64,000 nt of DNA from Alopecurus myosuroides (lineage: Eukaryota > Streptophyta > Magnoliopsida > Poales > Poaceae), in assembly GCA_028641055.1 (NCBI GenBank), contig CM054062.1, forward strand, positions 176,765,664 to 176,829,663. Direction: 5' to 3'. How positions within the stretch are numbered: the first letter of the stretch is position 1; each line of letters starts with the position of its first letter. A model generated the notes under the pieces. That model was not told the DNA's origin, did not search any database, and was given only the letters and a program-made list of their open reading frames with translations. Below are positions 58,562-64,000 of this stretch, one piece after another. Position numbers and translations under genes: made by a program.

Positions 58562-59296
58562 ATGGAAAACAACAAAAATATGAGAGAGCTTTATAATCTT
58601 TATCTTGATTTTGGACATGAAGTTTTTTAAGAGAAAATTTAAAAACCTATGGAGCTTTATTTACATTCTAGTAGCAATGTTATTAGTATGTATTCTTTGA
58701 ACACCATTATTGCTAATGCTATGGAAAATTCTAAGCTTGGGGAAGCTAGTTTTGCCGAATATGATATTTTTATTCCCCCAAGTATCGAGGAGGGAATTAT
58801 CTTTGATGATACTTTGCCTCCAATATATGATGATTATAATGATTGTGCTATTCTAGTTCCACCTACTATTGATGATAAATTTTATTGTGATCATGATATG
58901 CCTTCTATATATGATGTTTAAAATGATGAACATGCTATTTTCAGTCCACCTACTATTGAGGAGAAAATTATTTATGATTATAATATGCCTCCTATATTTG
59001 ATGATTATGGTGATGAGAATAATAATGATAGTTATTTTGTTGAATTTGCTCCCACTGCTATAAATAAGAATGACTATGCTTATGTTGAGAGTATTAATTC
59101 TTTTATGCATGTGGCTCATGATAAGGATGTTTTATGTGATAGTTATATTGTTAATTTCATTCATGATGCTAATGAAAGTTATTATGAGAGAGGGAAACAT
59201 AGTTTTATGCATCTCAACAATACCAAGTTTCCCCTCTTTATGTTGAAATTTTTTAAGTTGCACTTATTTTGTCTTCCTATGTTAGCCACTTTGTGA
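58562..59296 (+). pseudogene. Acidic repeat protein frame of element C, broken
   Basis: From MENNKNMRELYNLYLDFGHE the frame has two early TAA codons, then reads MELYLHSSSNVISMYSLNTI, and three degenerate copies of an acidic repeat of the form (D/E)(D/E)..PPIYDDYND (58795-59010). A TAA at 58919 lies between copies 2 and 3. It ends with a hydrophobic stretch (LKLHLFCLPMLATL). I recall the same kind of frame from non-autonomous Triticeae elements, but no function is known. It differs from the gag-like frame of A although the two elements share their 3' halves. Confidence 0.55.
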
Positions 59297-61840
59297 CTTA
59301 TTGACTTGTTCTTCTAAAAGATTATTTTTAATAGGAAGTGGGTTAGACTTAAATTTGTTTTACATTTTCTTATTATTCTCTCTTTTGCTTCAATTTATAT
59401 TTCTCACGTGAGCATCTTCTCAAATTATCATGCCTAGCTAAAAGGCTTTAAAGAAAAGCACTTCTTGTGAGTTAACCCATGGTTTTATTTTTGCTTGGTT
59501 TTTCTCTGTTTTCTTTGAGTAAAGGGTTTGTATACTTCTGTAGAAACTCCTTTGTATATTTATTTTTATGTTTAAGTTGTGTCAAGTAAAGTTTCTGACG
59601 AGAGTTAGAGTTGGTTTTGGATTTCTGCGCAAGAAACAGATTTCTCCTGTCCACCGTAAAAAATCGTATAAAATCCAAGAAGATCAGAATGATCTGAATT
59701 TTTTTGTGCTTAATATGCAGATAATTACGAAACTTTTTTGTTCTTTAAGTTTTTCTATCTGGGCGATGTAAGTACCCCGAAAAAATTCGTATTTACACAT
59801 TGTTCTGGTTATGGCAGATTCGGCTATTTTTCTTACATTTGCTCTTTTACGATGTCAAGTGGATTCTTTGCTTAACGAAACATCAGAATCTGTAGCTAAT
59901 GTTTAAAATTATCAATAGCAATTTTTCCCATGCATAAACCGTGAATTTTTTATTGTTGCACTAACCCTCCAATGTGAATTACTCTTTGAGTGTGGTATGA
60001 AAGAAGTTTTCAAGGGTCAAGAGAAGAGGGTGATATAATATGATCAAGAAGAGTTCAAGGTCAAAGCTTGGGGATGCCCCTGTGGTTCATCCTAGAAACT
60101 TCTAAGAAGACTCAATAATCTAAGCTTGGGGATGCCCAAGGCATTCCCTTCTTCATCAACAATTTATCAGGTCACTTCTAGTGAAACTATATTTTTATTC
60201 GGCCACATCATATGAAGTTTACTTGGAGCGTCTGTTTGTTTTTCTTTTGTTTTCCTTTGTTTTCTTTTGTTTTTATTTCTTAAATAATATAGTTGCAACC
60301 TAGCATTCTTTATGTGGGAGAGAGACATGCTCCTCTTTTTCATTTGAATACTCGTTATGCTCGTATTCTTAGTTTTTCTTCTAGTTGCCGCAATTACTTT
60401 TAGCTCCTGTCTTTCTTGCATCTCTTATTCAGAGCTGTTAGTTTTAGTAGATTTTTGTTAGTACTCTCTTATTTCATTGCTGCATCTCTTGGAGAGTTTT
60501 TTTTGTTTTGAAATGCTTGGTGTTGGAAAGCAGTAGTACCGTTTTCGTGCTTATAACGGTGCAAATAGAAGCTTGTATAGACCGTGGCTAGACTTTTTCA
60601 TGTCATGCTAGATGTTATTTTAATTCTAAAGCCTAGTATTTATTTTTGTAGAAAGATTTGTCTCAAATATCTGAGAGTGTTTAATGTGCCTTAGAAAGAA
60701 TCATGAGTTGTTCTTGACATATTGAAGCACAATTTTGCGATGTTCTCCTTTGAATGTTTTATTTGGTTGACTTGGCGCATGCTCACACCATGTTTATGAC
60801 TACAAACCAGTCTCTTATAGCCTTTATGATCATTTAGTTTTTGAACTTGTCGTACCACTTATGCTTTGATTAATGATGTTTTTGTCGCTATGCATGATTA
60901 TGGCCATAATTTCTCTCTTGATTTGTCGCTCCCAGTCTTCTGCTAGCCTCCACCTGTACTGAGTATAAGCTCTACTCGTGCATCCAACTTCCAAAAACCA
61001 AAGTTTGCAAAATGTGTCCACCATACCTACCTACATGTGGTATTTAACTGCCACTCCACAGTAAATTGCTCATGTATTACCTTTAAAACCTTCAAAATTA
61101 CTCCTGTTTTGTGCTCCTATTTTAGCTCATGAGGACGTAAATAGAGAATATTTATCTACTTGTTGATTGGACTTTCACACCCTGGACTAGTGGCTTCATC
61201 CTCTTATCCAATCGATAGAAGAGCTGGCCGCGAGCTGCCCAGCCCCAAAGTAATACAACAAATTCTCTTCACTATTTTTGCCCCTGATTTATCAGTCAAA
61301 GCATAATTGTGTAAGCAAAAGTGAAAGAGGGATGACCTTCTACCCAGATGCGTCCTTCTATGGGAGCCACTCTTGTGAAGTCTAGTTGGCATGTGACGTA
61401 TTGTATTTTCTGTTTACCATTCGTTTAGATAAGCATACACCTCTCTGAAAATTAGACACTCCTCCATGGTATGTGATTGTTGGCAGGCACCCGAGGATTC
61501 GGTTAGTCATGGTTTGTGTAAGAAAGGTTGGGAGGAGTGTCAACCATTTTATACCTCTGTTCAATAAAATAAAAGCTCTAACACATGAGTGATCCTTACC
61601 TCCCTCTGCGAAGGGCATTTCTTTTGCTTTTATGTTGAGTCTCCATCTTCTAACTTTATGCATAGTTGAGAGAGCATGGTTGCTATTCTGAGTTTAATGT
61701 GCAATTTTCAGAAACATTATTAATTCATTCATGATGCGTTATTATTTTATCTCAAATTATTTTTTCTAGTTTTCCTCACAAACTTTTAAGGTGTCCTTAC
61801 ATTTACATTTTGCCCCACCCTTAAGGACAAGCGAAATATC
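59297..61840 (+). other. Non-coding interior of element C
   Basis: Collinear with the interior of element A (40573-42656 and 54918-55250). AAGCTTGGGGATGCCC occurs at 60066 and 60123. No frames of note. Confidence 0.75.
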
Positions 61841-61866
61841 AGACAAGGGAAATCGCTTGAATAAGA

Positions 61867-62177
61867 GGATGAAGCCACTAGTCTAGAGTGTGAAAGTCCA
61901 ATCAACAAGTGAGATGATTCTCTATTTGCGTCCTCATGAACTAAAGCAGGAACACACAACAAGAGTAATTTTGAAAGTTTTAAAGGTAACACATGAGAAA
62001 TTTACTTTGGAGTGGCAGTTAAATACCATATGTAGGTAGGTATGGTGGACACATTTGGAAAACTTTGGTTTTTGGGAGTTTGATGCACGAGTAGAGATCA
62101 GACTCGGTACAGGTGGAGGCTAGCAAAAGACTGGGAGCGACAAATCAAGAGAGCAATAATGTCCATAATCATGCATA
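61867..62177 (-). repeat. Inverted copy of element-C interior (partner 60889-61206)
   Basis: GAAGCCACTAGTCTAGAGTG onward is the reverse complement of the block ending GACTAGTGGCTTC at about 61195. Pairing holds to ATAATCATGCATA at 62177, opposite TATGCATGATTAT at 60889. The copies are diverged by a few percent. The copy is cut by the CACTA element. Confidence 0.85.
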
Positions 62178-62194
62178 CACTACTAGGAAAACAG

Positions 62195-62540
62195 CTATAG
62201 GAGTGACCATACCCGTGACGCACCTGCAATTCGGTGTGTCACGCCTAAAAGACGTGGCGCACCCCTCCCAGGTGCGTCACGCCTATCACCTTACCCGCGG
62301 CGCACCAAACAGTGGGCGCGCCGCACCTACGTGTGGGGCCAGGGTGGCGAGGCTCCCAATGATACCCGTGATGCACCGTTCTGCTGGTGCGTCACGGCTA
62401 TGTGAGATAGACGCGGCGCACGCGGCGACGGTGCGTCACGGCTACGTGTTCCACGTATAGTAACCATAGCAGTGGCGCACCGTCCCCGCGTGCGCCGCGC
62501 CCATCCCACATAGCCGTGACGCACCAATAGCAGGTGCGTC
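62195..62540. repeat. Subterminal repeat block of the CACTA element
   Basis: About ten copies of GTGACGCACC / GGTGCGTCACG and GTGGCGCACC / GCGGCGCAC variants in both orientations, with palindromic pairs (for example GGTGCGTCACGGCTATGTG and CACATAGCCGTGACGCACC). Such motifs are transposase binding sites in CACTA elements. Confidence 0.88.
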
Positions 62541-63177
62541 ACGGGTATACCTGGGAGCCATTTAAATGTTGGACCACCTCCCACCTCCCATCCTCCACCC
62601 ATCTCCACCCTATTTTAGATCTGGTCGCCCCTCACCACCCCATTTTCCCACCATTTAAAACTTGTTTAACCTATTTTGTTTGATATATATATGCGAGGGG
62701 AATCTAGTAAACACTCCTCTCCACCCCCATCTCACTTTACCACTTTCTCTTTCATCTTTTTCACTCCCTATAGCCACACACCTCGAGTCGGCAAGATCTA
62801 TAGTTGGTGAGTTGTTGGAGGGATATGTATATGTGTGGTATGTATATGTTTGTGTCTTGATCTCGCTCTCTCATAGATCTCGCTCGGTATCGGCCGGTGC
62901 ATCGTCACAAAAGATTCATATGGTTGCATATATACATATGCGAAATTGTGTTGCGTATTTTTGATGAAAATTGTGGATGCCTTAAAAATGAGTTTACATG
63001 TGTTGCCAAAATGTTGATTCATTTCCATTTCGGCGACCATGCACTCCGAGAATGTCCTATTTTTAGCATAGGTCATGCCGAATTTTTCCATCGACGACCA
63101 TGCATGCATCATCCATATATTACGTAATTTGATTCTAATTAATTTGTCCTATGATCTTTTTTACTATGCAGGAAACC

Positions 63178-64000
63178 ATGAATATAAGCACAGGCACCGT
63201 GGCTAGATTTATGAAACATGCGACGGCCGAAATGTTGCGAAATAACATGACGGAGATAAGATGTTCTTGTCCAAGATGCAAACTGTAACACTTGATCAGA
63301 TACGATTGTGGTGACTTGGAGTCGCACCTTATCCGTCGTGGTTTCATGGATGGCTACACTCTTTACCCGACAAGTGATGAAGATGAAGAGTCTCCCGGAC
63401 ATGATGAAGGACATCATGATCAAGATGAAGGACATGATCATAATCAAGACGAAGGACATCATGATGAAGATGAAGGACATGATCATAATCAAGACGAAGG
63501 ACATCATGATGAAGATGTCGGGACATCGTCGTCGGACTGGGTGCGGGACCCTCATGTTCAAGCTCTGCTTCTCAAGGAGACTAGCAACACCAGAGCTGCC
63601 GCTAGAGAGAAATCGAAGCTGTCGCAACTGGAGATAGACACGGTTACTCCATTGTATGAAGGATGCGTGAGCGAGGATACCCGTCTAAACGTAACGTTAA
63701 TGACCCTCAAGATGAAGATAAAACACTGATGGACTGATGCGAGCTACGATGAGAACATGGCATTCTGGCACGGCCGTCTTCCCACGGGGAACAAGTGTCC
63801 AACGAGCATCGAGGAGGCCAAGAAAGTCGTGTGCCCTCTGGATTTACCTCACGTGAAATACCATGCTTGCATTAATGACTGCATCATCTATCGGGGCGCG
63901 GACGCGGAGAGAACCATATGCCCGGTGTGCGACGCAACTCGATACAAGCCAGGGAAGAAGGCCTCTCCTCGAAAAGTGGTGTGGTACTTTCCGATAACTT
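63178..64000 (+). pseudogene. CACTA transposase (TNP2 family), 5' part, interrupted
   Basis: A TTTACTATGCAG acceptor precedes ATG 63178. The N-terminus (VARFMKHATAEMLRNN, RCSCPRCKL) matches the Cys-rich transposase-associated domain. An Asp/Glu/His repeat stretch follows (63396-63515), then NMAFWHGRLP, CPTSIEEAKKVVCPLDLPHV, KYHACINDCIIYRGADAE, CPVCDATRYKPGKKASPRK, VVWYFPIT: the start of the TNP2 domain with its paired Cys. Stops in frame: TAA 63286 and TGA 63727 (a CGA-type change). The first could instead be read through an unseen intron. It would excise and reinsert CACTA elements by binding their ends; this copy looks inactive. Confidence 0.9.
63396..63515 (+). repeat. Tandem repeat in the CACTA transposase, 45-bp unit
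   Basis: Copies of GAAGGACATGATCATAATCA followed by AGACGAAGGACATCATGATG, giving a DEGHDHNQDEGHHDED peptide repeat, about 2.5 copies, in frame. Confidence 0.9.

Larger units (their letters stand above)
37058..62177 (+). mobile_element. Athila-like non-autonomous LTR retrotransposon (element C), outermost host of the nest
   Basis: The 5' LTR starts TGATACGTCATAAACGTATC at 37058, is interrupted at 38069 by element A, resumes at 58037 and ends at 58421 (ACATCA). The primer site TGGCGCCGTTGCCAGGG follows at 58432. Own sequence is about 1.4 kb of LTR and 3.4 kb of interior, to about 61840. The interior has one damaged acidic reading frame (58562-59296) and a long non-coding 3' region with TAAGCTTGGGGATGCCC, as in Triticeae elements of this type; no pol is found. 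Its 3' LTR is not in the window: homology to A stops at about 61840 and an inverted copy follows. Confidence 0.75.
62178..64000 (+). mobile_element. CACTA (En/Spm-type) transposon, left part; runs off the window
   Basis: Begins CACTACTAGGAAAA, the typical grass CACTA terminus, with ATA as the likely first copy of the 3-bp duplication. Subterminal repeats, a 5' leader with a TATATATAT box near 62682, and a TNP2-like transposase follow. The right end is beyond 64000. Confidence 0.93.

Noticed and set aside
63308..63637. Alternative frames with Met/Ile/Lys or His/Leu repeats in the CACTA gene
   Set aside because: Shadows of the 45-bp repeat; the frame with the transposase domains is at 63178-64000.

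Overview
The window is plant nuclear DNA from a grass. The repeat content (CACTACTAGGAAAA-type CACTA ends, Stowaway elements beginning CTCCCTCCG, large Ty3 elements with antisense genes, Athila-like non-autonomous elements whose LTRs begin TGATACGTC) points to the Pooideae (wheat, barley, oat, ryegrass group). I cannot name the species. Only one host gene is clear. The rest is transposable elements, mostly decayed and deeply nested.

Region 1 (1-7219): 13 exons of a mitochondrial half-ABC transporter of the ATM3/ABCB25 type on the minus strand. They run from the presequence to the first half of the Walker A motif; the remaining exons lie left of the window. Introns 1 and 2 each hold a Stowaway element. 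Region 2 (7220-15235): a complete-looking Helitron on the minus strand (7220-10730) carrying a piece of a cyclin-dependent-kinase-like gene, then 4.5 kb of gene-like and repeated sequence ending at a second Helitron 3' terminus in the opposite orientation. Region 3 (15236-21122): a broken minus-strand accessory gene from a Tat-type Ty3 element, a 1.1-kb imperfect palindrome, and unrecognised sequence.

Region 4 (21123-36325): a nearly full-length Tat-lineage Ty3 retrotransposon in minus orientation (LTRs 903 and 891 bp, tRNA-Lys primer site, broken gag-pol with two RNase H domains). A separate intron-containing gene lies on the opposite strand between pol and the 3' LTR, with its own TATA box.

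Region 5 (36907-62177) is a nest. From oldest to youngest: a truncated inverted LTR; Athila-like element C, inserted in it; Athila-like element A (38070-58031, TSD GTGTC), inserted in the 5' LTR of C; a second Tat element (42662-54912, TSD CCCGA), inserted in A; and a young Copia element (42840-46876, TSD GAGTA, LTRs about 3 differences in 464 bp), inserted in the Tat LTR. A small TIR transposon also sits in A. Region 6 (62178-64000): the 5' part of a CACTA transposon with a decayed transposase gene, inserted in an inverted copy of element-C-type sequence and running off the window.

The two larger Tat elements share one plan: gag-pol on one strand, a spliced antisense gene with a Transposase_28-like core and coiled coils on the other, with convergent 3' ends about 640-650 bp apart. 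No tRNA, rRNA or CRISPR feature was found. Exon borders, lineage names and ages come from reading by eye, without searches.
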